Assembly: GCA_035760645.1 (NCBI GenBank)
Contig: DASTSO010000141.1
Coordinates: forward strand, 1-64,000
Direction: 5' to 3'
Length of the DNA stretch: 64,000 bases
DNA from: DASSTY01 sp035760645
Lineage (GTDB): Bacteria; Gemmatimonadota; Gemmatimonadetes; Gemmatimonadales; GWC2-71-9
In this document: positions 35,734 through 44,105 of the stretch, one piece after another
Numbering within the stretch: position 1 is the stretch's first letter
Layout: every line of letters starts with the position of its first letter
The notes under the pieces: model-generated
Told to the model about the DNA's origin: nothing
What the model saw: the letters and a program-made list of their open reading frames with translations, nothing else
Databases searched by the model: none
Translations under genes and position numbers: made by a program

Positions 35734-36993
35734 TCATGCCGGCGGCGCGGCCGGAAGGGTGAGACGGAAGCAGCCGCCCCCGCCGCGGGACGCGAGGCCG
35801 CGGAGCTCGCCGCCGAGCAGGCGCGCGAGCCGGCGGCTGAGCGGGAGCCCGATGCCGCTGCCGCGGCTCTCCTCGCCCGCCTTGGTGACGTAGATGTCGA
35901 AGATGCGCTCCTCCTCGCCCTCGGGGATGCCGGCGCCCTGGTCCAGGACGTCGAAGCGCACCCGCGCCCCCTCGGGGCCCTCGGGCGCCACCTCCACCGT
36001 CACGGTGCTCCCGTCCGGGGTGTGCCGTACGGCGTTGCGGAGGAGGTTGATGAGGATCTGCTCGACGCGGCTCGCGTCGGTCTCCACGGTGGGCACGGCC
36101 GGCGCCACCACGACCTCGATCCGCACGCCCTTCTGCTCGGCCAGCGGCGTCACCCGCCCCGCCGCCCGCTGCACGATCGGCGCGACCTCGACCTCGCGGA
36201 TGACGGGCCGCAGCCGGTCCTCGTCGAGGCGGCTCAGGTCGAGCAGATCGTTGATGAGCTTCACGGCGTGGTCGGCGGAGTCCAGCACCTCGAACGCTTC
36301 GCGCGGGACCTGGGTCGGATCCTTCTTGCGCGTGAGCATCTCGGCCCAGCCGTAGACGCCGGCGAGCGCGTTGCGCAGCTCGTGGTTCACCATGGCGAAG
36401 AAGCGCTCGCGCGAGCGGTGCAGCTGCTGCACCTCCTCGAGCAGCCGGGCGCTCTCCTCGTGCAGCCGGGCGTTCTCGACCGCCGCCGCCGTCTGCGCGG
36501 CCAGCAGCCGGGCGACGTACTCGTCGACGTCCGTGAACTCGGCGGCGCCGATCTTCTCGGTGAGGTAGAGATTGCCGAACGCCCCGCGGCGGCCCTGGAC
36601 GGGCACGCCGAGGAACGAGTGCATCGGCGGGTGGTGGGGCGGGAAGCCGTAGGAGTCGGGGTGCGCCGTGAGGTCGGGGAGGCGGATGACGCGGGCCTCG
36701 CGGATGACGAGCCCCAGGATCCCGTGCCCCCGCGGCGGCGGCCCGATGCGCGCGCGCTCCTCGGCGCTGATGCCGAAGGTGGTGAAGCTCTCGAGCACCC
36801 GCCCGTCGGGGCCCAGGACGCCGATGGCGGCGTACTTCGCGCCGATCACCTCGGCGGCGATCTCGACGACGCGCTCGAGCACCCCCTCGAGCGACAACTC
36901 GGAGGTGAGGAGCGTGCCGGCCCGCAGGAGCTGCTCCAGGCGGGCCTGCGGGGTGGTCGGCGGAGCCGGAAGCTGCTGGCCGGAGAGTGGCAT
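35734..36993 (-). CDS. GAF-domain sensor histidine kinase with DosS-like heme-pocket residues
   Basis: A 419-aa soluble kinase with no membrane helix. A GAF domain spans about 28-180. Its segment around FPPHHPPMHSFLGVPV followed by FGNLYLTEK closely matches, from memory, GAF-A of the mycobacterial heme sensors DosS/DosT. H121 and Y143 have the same 22-residue spacing as the DosS proximal heme ligand (H149) and distal tyrosine (Y171). The kinase core has H204 (MVNHELRNAL), ATP-site NLLRN near 316-320 and DQGAGIP near 351. It is divergent from a universal stress protein and next to the nos cluster. O2, NO, CO or redox sensing is inferred, not shown. Confidence 0.9.
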   Translation of the reverse strand: MPLSGQQLPAPPTTPQARLEQLLRAGTLLTSELSLEGVLERVVEIAAEVIGAKYAAIGVLGPDGRVLESFTTFGISAEERARIGPPPRGHGILGLVIREARVIRLPDLTAHPDSYGFPPHHPPMHSFLGVPVQGRRGAFGNLYLTEKIGAAEFTDVDEYVARLLAAQTAAAVENARLHEESARLLEEVQQLHRSRERFFAMVNHELRNALAGVYGWAEMLTRKKDPTQVPREAFEVLDSADHAVKLINDLLDLSRLDEDRLRPVIREVEVAPIVQRAAGRVTPLAEQKGVRIEVVVAPAVPTVETDASRVEQILINLLRNAVRHTPDGSTVTVEVAPEGPEGARVRFDVLDQGAGIPEGEEERIFDIYVTKAGEESRGSGIGLPLSRRLARLLGGELRGLASRGGGGCFRLTLPAAPPA

Positions 36994-37000
36994 AGAGGCA

Positions 37001-37006
37001 ATTGTA
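37001..37006 (-). promoter_or_regulatory. -10 element of the GAF kinase gene (leaderless)
   Basis: On the minus strand TACAAT stands 7 bases before the kinase ATG, so transcription would begin at or next to the start codon. No TTGACA-like -35 is seen at the right spacing. The tandem CTTCACG boxes of the divergent usp promoter lie 40-70 bases upstream and could also act on this gene. Confidence 0.5.
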
Positions 37007-37044
37007 CAGCGATCCGGGCGGGACTGGGAGGCGGCGCAAGATCC

Positions 37045-37089
37045 CTTCGACGGCCCTTCACGATTCCTTCACCACCGCCCGGGTACTCT
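37045..37089 (+). promoter_or_regulatory. usp promoter with three 11-bp-spaced CTTCACG-type boxes
   Basis: Boxes CTTCGAC (37045), CTTCACG (37056) and CTTCACC (37067) begin exactly 11 bases apart. A TACTCT -10 begins at 37084. Relative to the first base of the -10, the boxes start at -39, -28 and -17. The -28 box overlaps where a -35 hexamer would be, as in class II activation by PhoB/OmpR-type regulators. The nos and multicopper oxidase promoters have boxes at -39 and -28 too. Confidence 0.7.
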
Positions 37090-37110
37090 CTGCCTCCTAG
37101 GGAGGGAACC

Positions 37111-37983
37111 ATGACGCTGCACAACATCGTCGCCGCCGCCGACGAATCGGCCGAGGGGCGCGCCGCCGTCGAGGCGGCCCTGACGCTCGCCGCCCGCACC
37201 GGGGCGCGGCTCACGGTCATGACCGTGGTCGCGGCCGGCGGGCCCGACCTGCGCGTCGCCGAGGGCGACCGGCGGGGCCGGCTCCTCGAGGAAGCGCTCG
37301 AGCGGCTCACCGGCTGGATGGGCGACCACTTCCGCGAGGCCGCAGCCGACGCCGGGCAGCAGGTCGAGTACGGCGTCGCCTACGGGGTGCCGAGCATCGA
37401 GATCAGCCGCTTCGCCGAGGACCGGAACGCCGACCTTCTCGTCCTGGGCCGCAAGCAGCGCACCCAGGCGGCCCGCCTCCTGATCGGCGACACCGCCGAC
37501 GCCGTGGCGCGCCGCAGCCGGGTGCCCTGCCTGTTCGTGCCGCTGGGCTTCGGCGGCTTCGGCCGGGTGCTCGCCGCCGTGGACGGGACCCCGCGCGGCT
37601 TCGGCGTGCTGCTCGCCGCGAGCGAATTCGCGACCGCCGCCGATGCCGCGCTCAGCGCGGTGGCGGTCGAGGCCACCGCGCTGCCGCCCCGGGTCCTGGG
37701 CCTCGCCGCGCTGCCGACCGCGCCGGTGGCGGCGCCGAGCGGCCAGCGCGAGGAGCGGCTGCGCTCACTCCTGGCCCTCCCCGGCGCCCCGACGGTGGAT
37801 CGGCTCCTCGTGCGCGAGGGGGAGATCGTCGGCGAGATCCTCGACGCGGCCCAGGAGGTCGGCGCCGACGTGCTGGCCGTGGGCTATCACCGGGGCGGCC
37901 CCCCCGCCGTGGTCGAGGCCGGCAGCACCGGCCGGCGCCTGGTGCACGGCGCCCGCGGCGCGGTGCTCACGGTGCCGCTCTGA
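37111..37983 (+). CDS. Tandem-domain universal stress protein
   Basis: A 290-aa protein with a strong ribosome-binding site (GGAGG at 37100-37104). It contains two UspA domains, about 1-150 (HNIVAAADESAEGRAAVEAALTLA to VPCLFVPLG) and about 155-290 (RVLAAVDGTPRGFGVLLAAS to GAVLTVPL). The second is degenerate in its nucleotide-binding loop. It is divergent from a DosS-like kinase. In mycobacteria DosR-regulated genes include many usp genes, so the arrangement recalls a hypoxia or gas response. Transcription should start near 37096, giving a leader of about 15 bases. Confidence 0.88.
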   Translation: MTLHNIVAAADESAEGRAAVEAALTLAARTGARLTVMTVVAAGGPDLRVAEGDRRGRLLEEALERLTGWMGDHFREAAADAGQQVEYGVAYGVPSIEISRFAEDRNADLLVLGRKQRTQAARLLIGDTADAVARRSRVPCLFVPLGFGGFGRVLAAVDGTPRGFGVLLAASEFATAADAALSAVAVEATALPPRVLGLAALPTAPVAAPSGQREERLRSLLALPGAPTVDRLLVREGEIVGEILDAAQEVGADVLAVGYHRGGPPAVVEAGSTGRRLVHGARGAVLTVPL

Positions 37984-38045
37984 GCGGCCGCCCGGCGCGC
38001 GCTGCCGCGGACGGGCCGCGCCGGGGCCGCCGAGTCTGAGGAAAG

Positions 38046-38090
38046 CTTCACGTACGGTTCATGCTGGCGCGCTTCGGCCGCGCGTACTTT
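38046..38090 (+). promoter_or_regulatory. nos operon promoter with tandem CTTCACG/GTTCATG boxes
   Basis: CTTCACG at 38046 and GTTCATG at 38057 are 11 bases apart, and a TACTTT -10 begins at 38085. The boxes therefore lie at -39 and -28, the same geometry as in the usp and multicopper oxidase promoters. Expected transcription start is near 38097, giving a leader of about 60 bases before the cupredoxin ATG. Confidence 0.7.
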
Positions 38091-38156
38091 CGCGGCCAGA
38101 TTCATCACTCGCAGGTCATCATTCACCCGTCGGACCCGTCACCTCTGGAGTCCTCC

Positions 38157-38609
38157 ATGCGTCTGTCGTCGCGCCTGTCGTCCCTGCTCGCCCTCGCCGC
38201 CCTCACGCTGGCCGCCTGCTCGAAGCCGAGCGACGCCCCGGCCGCCGACGCCGCGGCCACCGGCGCCCCGAGCGATGCCGCCGCGGCGACGGGCCCGGCC
38301 GCGACGGGCCGGGTCATCGAGATCAAGGCCATCACCGACGAGAAGGGGAGCCGCTTCGAGCCCGCCAAGCTCGAGGCGCACCCCGGCGACGTGCTGCGCG
38401 TCTCGCTGGTGAGCGGCGTCCACAACCTCCACTTCGCCCCCGAGCTGAATCCGGGCGTCGCGGGTCTGCCCGAGGCGAGCGAGATGCTCCAGCTGCCGGG
38501 CCAGACGGTGGACGTGCCGGTCACGATGCCGCCGGGCACCTACCGCTTCCAGTGTGATCCGCACGCCGCCCTCGGCATGGTGGGCGAGCTCGAGGTCGAG
38601 AAGGACTGA
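38157..38609 (+). CDS. Cupredoxin (plastocyanin/azurin-like) lipoprotein
   Basis: A 150-aa protein. The signal peptide ends in a lipobox (TLAAC, Cys21), so it should be anchored to a membrane outside the cytoplasm. After an Ala/Asp linker the cupredoxin fold follows. Likely type 1 copper ligands are H89 (SGVHNLHF), C133, H136 and M141 (FQCDPHAALGMVG). It is the first gene of the nos operon, 38 bases before nosZ. A role as electron donor to NosZ or in copper delivery is inferred. A longer reading frame from 38061 lacks a sensible start. Confidence 0.88.
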   Translation: MRLSSRLSSLLALAALTLAACSKPSDAPAADAAATGAPSDAAAATGPAATGRVIEIKAITDEKGSRFEPAKLEAHPGDVLRVSLVSGVHNLHFAPELNPGVAGLPEASEMLQLPGQTVDVPVTMPPGTYRFQCDPHAALGMVGELEVEKD

Positions 38610-38647
38610 GCACCATGCCAACCACCACCCTGAAGGGGAACCCCATC

Positions 38648-40654
38648 ATGTCTCGCGTCCGGTTCGGCGCGGCCGCGCTCGCGGCCGCCGGGCTCGCCGC
38701 CTGCGGCGGCGTGAAGCCGCAGGCCCCGGGTCAGCGCACGATGGCCACCGGCGACGTCCAGCAGGCGGCGCTCGCCAGCTACGTCAAGCCCGGGGACCAC
38801 GACCAGTTCTACCTGTTCTACTCGGGCGGCCACTCGGGCCAGGTGTTCGTCGCCGGCGTCCCGAGCATGCGCCACATCACGACGATCCCCGTCTTCGCGC
38901 CGTATCCGGGCACCGGCTACGGCTTCGACGAGGAGAGCCGCAGGATGATGGGCGACTTCACCTGGGGCGACGTCCACCACCCCGCCCTCTCGAAGACCGA
39001 CGGGGACTACGACGGCCGCTGGCTGTTCGTCAACGACAACGCCAACAACCGCATCGCGCGCATCGACCTGCGCGACATGAAGACGCACCAGATCCTGGGC
39101 CCGATCCCGAACACCTCGGGCAATCACGGCTCCAGCATGGTGACCAACAACTCCGAGTACGCCCTCGTCGCCACCCGCTTCTCGGTGCCGCTCGAGGGCC
39201 GCTACGCCCCGGTGGACGACTACGCCACGAAATACAAGGGCGCGGTCACCGGCATCCGGATCGACCCGAAGGACGGCACCATGTCGGTCGGCTGGCAGGT
39301 GATGACGCCGCCCTTCGACTGGGACCTCGGCGCCACCGGCAAGGGCCCCTCGGACGGCTGGGCCTTCTGGACCAGCTACAACTCCGAGCGCGCCATCGGC
39401 AAGCTCGAGGCCAACGCCAGCCAGCGCGACCGCGACTACATCGCGGTGGTGAACTGGAAGGCCGCCGAGGCCGCGACCAAGGCGGGCCGGACCACCACGG
39501 TCAGCGGTGTGCCGATGATCGATCCGGCCAAGGTGCCCGGGGTGATGTACCTCCTGCCCTGCGGCAAGAGCCCGCACGGCGTGGACGTGGATCCGAGCGG
39601 CGAGTACGTGATCTGCTCCGGCAAGCTGCAGCCGACCTCCACGGTCTACAGCTTCCAGAAGATCCAGGACGCGATCGCGAAGCAGGCGTTCACGGGCGAC
39701 GAGGACGGCATCCCGGTCCTCAAGTACGAGGACGCGATGATCATGGAGGTGCCGGTCGGCCTGGGCCCGCTGCACACCCAGTTCGACGGCAAGGGCTACG
39801 CCTACACCTCGCTCTACGTCGAGAGCGCGATCGCCAAGTGGAAGCTGCCCCCGTACGCGCCGGGCACCGACCCGAAGTCGCTCGTCCTCGACAAGATCCC
39901 GGTGCAGTTCAACGTCGGCCACCTCGTCGTGGCCGAGGGCGACACCCGGCACCCGCAGGGCCAGTGGCTGGTGGCGATGAACAAGATGTCGAAGGGCCGG
40001 CACCTGAGCACCGGGCCGTCGATCCCCGAGAGCTCGCAGCTCATCGACATCAACGGCAACAAGATGCAGATGGTCTACGAGGCGTACACGGAGCCCGAGC
40101 CGCACTTCGCGCAGCTCGTGCGGGCCTCGCTCATCAAGCCGATCGAGTTCTACCCGAAGGCCGAGAGCAAGGACCCGAACGCCGTGTGGACACCGGCGGA
40201 GGCGAAGGTCACGCGCAACGCGGCGACGCGGACGGTCGAGGCGAAGGTGCTCGCGATCCGCAGCTACTTCACGCCGAGCCGCCTGCAGGTGATGGAAGGC
40301 GACACCGTGATCATCCACGTCACCAACGCCGAGCAGGCGCGCGACGAGATCCACGGCTTCGGCATCGCCGCCTTCGACCGCAACGTCGTCATCGACCCGG
40401 GCGAGACGAAGACGCTCCGGTTCGTGGCCCGGAAGTCGGGCGTGTACCCCTACTACTGCACCAACTTCTGCTCGGCGCTCCACCAGGAGATGCAGGGCTA
40501 CTTCGAGGTGGTGCCGCAGGGCCAGCAGATGGCGCTGTACAAGGGAAACCAGGGCGCCATGGCGATCCCGGGCGAGGACGGCCGCGCGCCGGGCGCCGCG
40601 CCGGCCGCCGCCCACGCGGGCCACGGCGGGCCGCAGCAGGTCGCCGCGCACTGA
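38648..40654 (+). CDS. nosZ: Nitrous-oxide reductase, clade II type
   Basis: A 668-aa enzyme that reduces N2O to N2 outside the cytoplasm. The start at 38648 gives a short Sec-type lipoprotein signal (AAAGLAAC) in place of the Tat signal of clade I enzymes. A start at 38615 would add 11 residues in front. The beta-propeller has the family's Cu-Z histidine segments (DVHHPALSKT, GNHGSSM, CGKSPHGVDV, GPLHTQFD, FNVGHLVVAEGD). The C-terminal cupredoxin domain has the CuA motif C604-x3-C608-x3-H612-x2-M615 (CTNFCSALHQEM). All are intact, so it should be active. Confidence 0.97.
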   Translation: MSRVRFGAAALAAAGLAACGGVKPQAPGQRTMATGDVQQAALASYVKPGDHDQFYLFYSGGHSGQVFVAGVPSMRHITTIPVFAPYPGTGYGFDEESRRMMGDFTWGDVHHPALSKTDGDYDGRWLFVNDNANNRIARIDLRDMKTHQILGPIPNTSGNHGSSMVTNNSEYALVATRFSVPLEGRYAPVDDYATKYKGAVTGIRIDPKDGTMSVGWQVMTPPFDWDLGATGKGPSDGWAFWTSYNSERAIGKLEANASQRDRDYIAVVNWKAAEAATKAGRTTTVSGVPMIDPAKVPGVMYLLPCGKSPHGVDVDPSGEYVICSGKLQPTSTVYSFQKIQDAIAKQAFTGDEDGIPVLKYEDAMIMEVPVGLGPLHTQFDGKGYAYTSLYVESAIAKWKLPPYAPGTDPKSLVLDKIPVQFNVGHLVVAEGDTRHPQGQWLVAMNKMSKGRHLSTGPSIPESSQLIDINGNKMQMVYEAYTEPEPHFAQLVRASLIKPIEFYPKAESKDPNAVWTPAEAKVTRNAATRTVEAKVLAIRSYFTPSRLQVMEGDTVIIHVTNAEQARDEIHGFGIAAFDRNVVIDPGETKTLRFVARKSGVYPYYCTNFCSALHQEMQGYFEVVPQGQQMALYKGNQGAMAIPGEDGRAPGAAPAAAHAGHGGPQQVAAH

Positions 40655-40703
40655 GCGCCCCGGGCGCCTCGCGCCCGCTGCGCTGCACCCTTCACGGAGC
40701 GCG

Positions 40704-40732
40704 CTCGGGGCGGGCGGTCTGCCCGCCCCGAG
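40704..40732 (+). terminator. Strong hairpin between nosZ and nosB-like gene
   Basis: A perfect 12-bp stem (CTCGGGGCGGGC, 40704-40715, and complement 40721-40732) has a 5-base loop and no U-run. It lies 50 bases after nosZ and 22 before the next ATG. It could protect the 3' end of nosZ mRNA or reduce read-through, so that nosZ is made in excess over the assembly genes. Confidence 0.55.
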
Positions 40733-40754
40733 CCGCTTCCCTCTCGGAGGCTCG

Positions 40755-41411
40755 ATGCTACTCGACCGGATCCGCGCCGCCCGCCTGCCCATCCTGCTCG
40801 GCTCGGCGGCGCTCGTCGTCGCCGCGGTGCGGCTGCCCCTGTGGGGGATGACGCTCGTCAGCACGCAGTTCCCCGAAGGGCTGCGGATGGTGGTCTATCC
40901 GAATCGCATCATCGGGGACATCAACGAGCTCAACACGCTGAACCACTACATCGGCATGATGCCGATCAGCGACGGCTTCTTCACCGAGCTGCGCATCCTG
41001 CCGGCGGCCTTCCTCGCCATCGCGGCGCTGCTCGCCGTTGCCGCCGTCGTGCGCCGCGCGTGGAGCACGGCGCTCCCCCTCGCGGCGATGGGCGCGCTCG
41101 CCGGCTACGGCGGGTGGTCCATGGTGCACCGGCTCTACCAGTTCGGCCACGACCTCGACCCGCGCGCGGCGATCCACATCGAGCCGTTCTCGCCGCCGAT
41201 GCTGGGCTTCAACCAGATCGCCCAGTTCGCGACCTGGTCCTACTTCTCGTGGGGCACCTTCCTGCCGCTCGTGGCGGGCCTGCTCGCCGCCGCGGTCCTC
41301 GTGGCGGACCTGCGCGCGGGCCGCGGCACCACCGCCCCGGCCGGCGCGACGCGCGGCGGCACGTCGCCCGCCGCGGGCCTCTCCGTGAAGCCCTCGTCGC
41401 TCGCGGCCTGA
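40755..41411 (+). CDS. nosB: NosB-like membrane protein of clade II nos clusters
   Basis: A 218-aa protein with about four membrane helices (about 13-32, 74-96, 103-120, 165-190). Long loops between them carry conserved-looking residues (NELNTLNHYIGMMPI and HIEPFSPPMLGFNQIAQF). A membrane protein of this type directly after nosZ is a known marker of clade II nos clusters, where it is called NosB and its role is unsettled. The assignment rests on position, size and topology. A good ribosome site (CGGAGG) precedes the ATG. Confidence 0.65.
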   Translation: MLLDRIRAARLPILLGSAALVVAAVRLPLWGMTLVSTQFPEGLRMVVYPNRIIGDINELNTLNHYIGMMPISDGFFTELRILPAAFLAIAALLAVAAVVRRAWSTALPLAAMGALAGYGGWSMVHRLYQFGHDLDPRAAIHIEPFSPPMLGFNQIAQFATWSYFSWGTFLPLVAGLLAAAVLVADLRAGRGTTAPAGATRGGTSPAAGLSVKPSSLAA

Positions 41412-41425
41412 GGCCGGCGTCACCG

Positions 41426-42901
41426 ATGAGCGCCGCCGTCCCGTTCGTCCTCGCGCTGCTCGCCGGCACGCTGCCGGGGCCCGGCCCGCGCCCGCCGGCG
41501 CGCGCGCCGGCGCGCGCGCCGGCGCGCACGCTCGTCGTCGGCCCGGGCGGCGCGCTTCCCTCGCCGCAGGCCGCGGTGGCGGCCGCGCGCGCGGGCGACA
41601 CGGTCGTGGTGCGGGCGGGCCGCTATCCCGGGCTGCTCGTCGTCGACCGCCCGCTCGCCCTCCTGGGCGAGCCGGGGGCGGTGCTCGACGGCGAGCGGCG
41701 CGGCACGGTCGTCACCGTGCAGGCCGACTCGGTCACCCTCCGGGGCTTCACGATCGAGCACGCCGGGCGCGAGATGAACCACGACCAGGCCGCCGTGAAG
41801 CTCGAGCAGTGCCGCGGCTGCCGCGTGCTCGACAACACGCTGCGCGACCCGCTGCACGGGATCTATCTCCTCGGGAGCGACTCGAGCGAGATCGCCCGCA
41901 ACGTGATCACGGGGGCGGCCGACCTCGTCGACAACTCGCGCGGCAACGGGATCCATCTCTTCCGCTCCACCGGCAACCGCGTCGTCGGCAATCGGATCCG
42001 CGGCACCCGCGACGGCATCTACTTCTCCTTCGCGAGCGGCAACACGGTCACCGACAACGACGTCGCCGGGGTGCGCTACGGGCTGCACTACATGTACTCC
42101 GACGACAACCGGTTCGAGCGCAACGTCTTCACCCGGAACGCGGCGGGCGCGGCGATCATGTTCTCGAAGCGGATCGTCTTCCGGGAGAACGTCTTCGCGC
42201 GCCACACCGGCTACCGCGCGTACGGCATCCTGCTGCAGACGGCCGAGCAGGTGGTGGCCGAGCGCAACCGCATCGAGGGAAACCTCACCGGACTCTTCCT
42301 CGACGGCTGCATCAACGACGTCTTCCGCGACAACCTGATCGCCGGCAACGGGATCGGCGTCGACGTGCTGGCGAGCGCCGAGGGGAACACCTTCACCGGG
42401 AACGTCTTCGAGGGCAACCGCACGGCGGTCCGCAAGGTGCTCGGCAACGGCGAGAACGCCTGGGACGAGGCCGGCCGCGGCAACTGGTGGGGCGACGCCC
42501 GCGTCTTCGATCTCGACGGCGACGGCATCGGCGACCGCCCCTACGTCGTGGGCGACGCCTACGCCGCGCTCGCCGCCGCGCGCCCCGCGCTCGAGCTCTT
42601 CGGCGGCACCGTCGCGGCCGGCGCGCTCGCGTGGGCGGAGGACGCCTTCCCGGTCTTCGCGCCGCCGCGCGTCGCCGATGCGCACCCGCTCGCCGGCCGG
42701 CCCGCGCTCGCCGTGCCGGCGCTCCCGGCGCTCCCGGCGCTGTCGGAGCCGCCGGCGACCCCGACCGCGCTCCATCCTGCCGCCGCGTCGTTCGGCGCCG
42801 GCCTGGCGCTCCTCGTCGCGGGCCTGCTCGCCCGTCTCGTTCGCCGGCGCCTCTCGGCGCCGGTCGCCACCGCGGACCCGGTCTCGGAGCCCGTCGCATG
42901 A
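41426..42901 (+). CDS. nosD: Nitrous-oxide reductase maturation protein NosD
   Basis: A 491-aa periplasmic protein with an N-terminal signal and a short Ala/Arg/Pro repeat (ARAPARAPART). The body (about 40-400) is a right-handed beta-helix of PbH1/CASH repeats (GIYLLGSDSSEIARNVI, NGIHLFRSTGNRVVGN, NVFTRNAAGAAIMF). The NosD signature WGDARVFDLDGDGIGDRPY lies near residue 355. One C-terminal hydrophobic helix (about 453-473) may anchor it. It works with the NosF/NosY transporter in building the Cu-Z centre. The gene overlaps nosF by 4 bases. Confidence 0.93.
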   Translation: MSAAVPFVLALLAGTLPGPGPRPPARAPARAPARTLVVGPGGALPSPQAAVAAARAGDTVVVRAGRYPGLLVVDRPLALLGEPGAVLDGERRGTVVTVQADSVTLRGFTIEHAGREMNHDQAAVKLEQCRGCRVLDNTLRDPLHGIYLLGSDSSEIARNVITGAADLVDNSRGNGIHLFRSTGNRVVGNRIRGTRDGIYFSFASGNTVTDNDVAGVRYGLHYMYSDDNRFERNVFTRNAAGAAIMFSKRIVFRENVFARHTGYRAYGILLQTAEQVVAERNRIEGNLTGLFLDGCINDVFRDNLIAGNGIGVDVLASAEGNTFTGNVFEGNRTAVRKVLGNGENAWDEAGRGNWWGDARVFDLDGDGIGDRPYVVGDAYAALAAARPALELFGGTVAAGALAWAEDAFPVFAPPRVADAHPLAGRPALAVPALPALPALSEPPATPTALHPAAASFGAGLALLVAGLLARLVRRRLSAPVATADPVSEPVA

Positions 42902-43614
42902 TCCGCTACGAATCGTTCGGCAAGCGCTACGGCGCGGTCGTCGCCGTCGAGGACGTCACGCTCGAGGTCGCCGCGGGCGAGACGCTCGCGGTCGTGGGGC
43001 CCAACGGCTCCGGCAAGACCACGACGCTCAAGGCGCTGCTCGGCCTCGTGCGGCCCTCGAGCGGCCGCGTGCTGCTCGAGGGCCGCGACGCGAGCGCGGG
43101 CGATGCGGCGGTGCGCGCGCGGCTGGGCTACCTCCCGCAGCGCCTCACCTTCCCCGACCGCGTCACCGGCCGCGAGGCGATGCGCCTCTTCGCCCGGCTC
43201 CGCGGCGCGGCCGCCGGCGAGGTGGACCGGCTGCTCCAGCGCGTCGGGCTCGCCGACGCGGCCGACCGCCACACCGAGGGCTACTCGGGCGGGATGCGCC
43301 AGCGGCTCGGCCTCGCCATCGCGCTCCTCGCGCGGCCCGCCGCGCTCGTGCTCGACGAGCCGAGCGCGGCGCTCGACCCGACCGGCGCGCTCCTGGTGCG
43401 CGACCTCATCCGCGGCATCCGCGCCGAGGGGACCACGGTGCTCGTCAGCTCGCACGACCTCGCCGAGGTCGCCGCGCTCGCCGACCGGGTCGCCGTGTTC
43501 GCGGGTGGGCGGCTCCGCGCCGTGGGCACCCTGACCGAGCTCGAGCAGCGCGCGCGGGTCGCGGGGATCGAGGCGGTCTATCGGCGCTACGCGTCGCAGC
43601 TGGAGGCGGCATGA
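42898..43614 (+). CDS. nosF: NosF copper-centre assembly ABC ATPase
   Basis: A 238-aa ABC ATPase with Walker A GPNGSGKTT near residue 35, signature YSGGMRQRL near 130, Walker B ALVLDEPSAALD near 150 and the H-loop SSHDLAEV. It pairs with NosY and NosD in Cu-Z assembly. It is coupled by 4-base overlaps to nosD upstream and nosL downstream. Confidence 0.92.
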   Translation: MIRYESFGKRYGAVVAVEDVTLEVAAGETLAVVGPNGSGKTTTLKALLGLVRPSSGRVLLEGRDASAGDAAVRARLGYLPQRLTFPDRVTGREAMRLFARLRGAAAGEVDRLLQRVGLADAADRHTEGYSGGMRQRLGLAIALLARPAALVLDEPSAALDPTGALLVRDLIRGIRAEGTTVLVSSHDLAEVAALADRVAVFAGGRLRAVGTLTELEQRARVAGIEAVYRRYASQLEAA

Positions 43615-44105
43615 GCACCGCGACGTGTGCGGGCGCGACGATGTCGCGCCGCGACGCGCTGCGGCTCCTCGGACTCACCGGCATCGCGCTCGCCGCGGGG
43701 AGTTCGCTCGCCTGCGGCGCGGGCGGCGCGCGGGCGCCGGCCCCCGCGCCGATCGCCTACGGACGCGACGAGTGCGCCTGGTGCCGCATGCCGATCGACG
43801 ACCCCGCGCTCGCGGCCGAGCTGGTGCCGGCCCGGGGCGCGGCCCAGCTCTTCGGGGAGCCCGGGTGCCTGCTCGCCTGGCTCGCGGCGCATCCCGCGGC
43901 GCAGGGCACGGCATTCGTGGCCGATGCCGGCGGCGCGGGCTGGCTGCCTGCGGCCGATGCGCGGTTCGTGCGCGGCCGGGTGCGCACCCCGATGGCCTTC
44001 GACCTCGCGGCCTGGCGCACGCTGCCGGCCGACGTCTCTCCCGGCGCGGCGCTCACGTGGGCCGCGCTTCGCCAGGAAGGAGCTCCCCGTGCCGAAGCGC
44101 GCTGA
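43611..44105 (+). CDS. nosL: NosL copper chaperone lipoprotein
   Basis: A 164-aa protein. After about 10 residues it has a Tat-like signal (MSRRDALRLLGLTG) ending in a lipobox (SSLAC). The NosL copper motif CAWCRMPI lies near residue 57 and the family end motif VRTPMAFDLAAW near 140. It delivers Cu(I) for the NosZ copper centres. It overlaps nosY by 17 bases. Confidence 0.9.
   Translation: MSTATCAGATMSRRDALRLLGLTGIALAAGSSLACGAGGARAPAPAPIAYGRDECAWCRMPIDDPALAAELVPARGAAQLFGEPGCLLAWLAAHPAAQGTAFVADAGGAGWLPAADARFVRGRVRTPMAFDLAAWRTLPADVSPGAALTWAALRQEGAPRAEAR

Noticed and set aside
40690..40696. A further CTTCACG box between nosZ and the nosB-like gene
   Set aside because: It is single, with no partner 11 bases away and no -10 at the required distance. 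It is probably chance.
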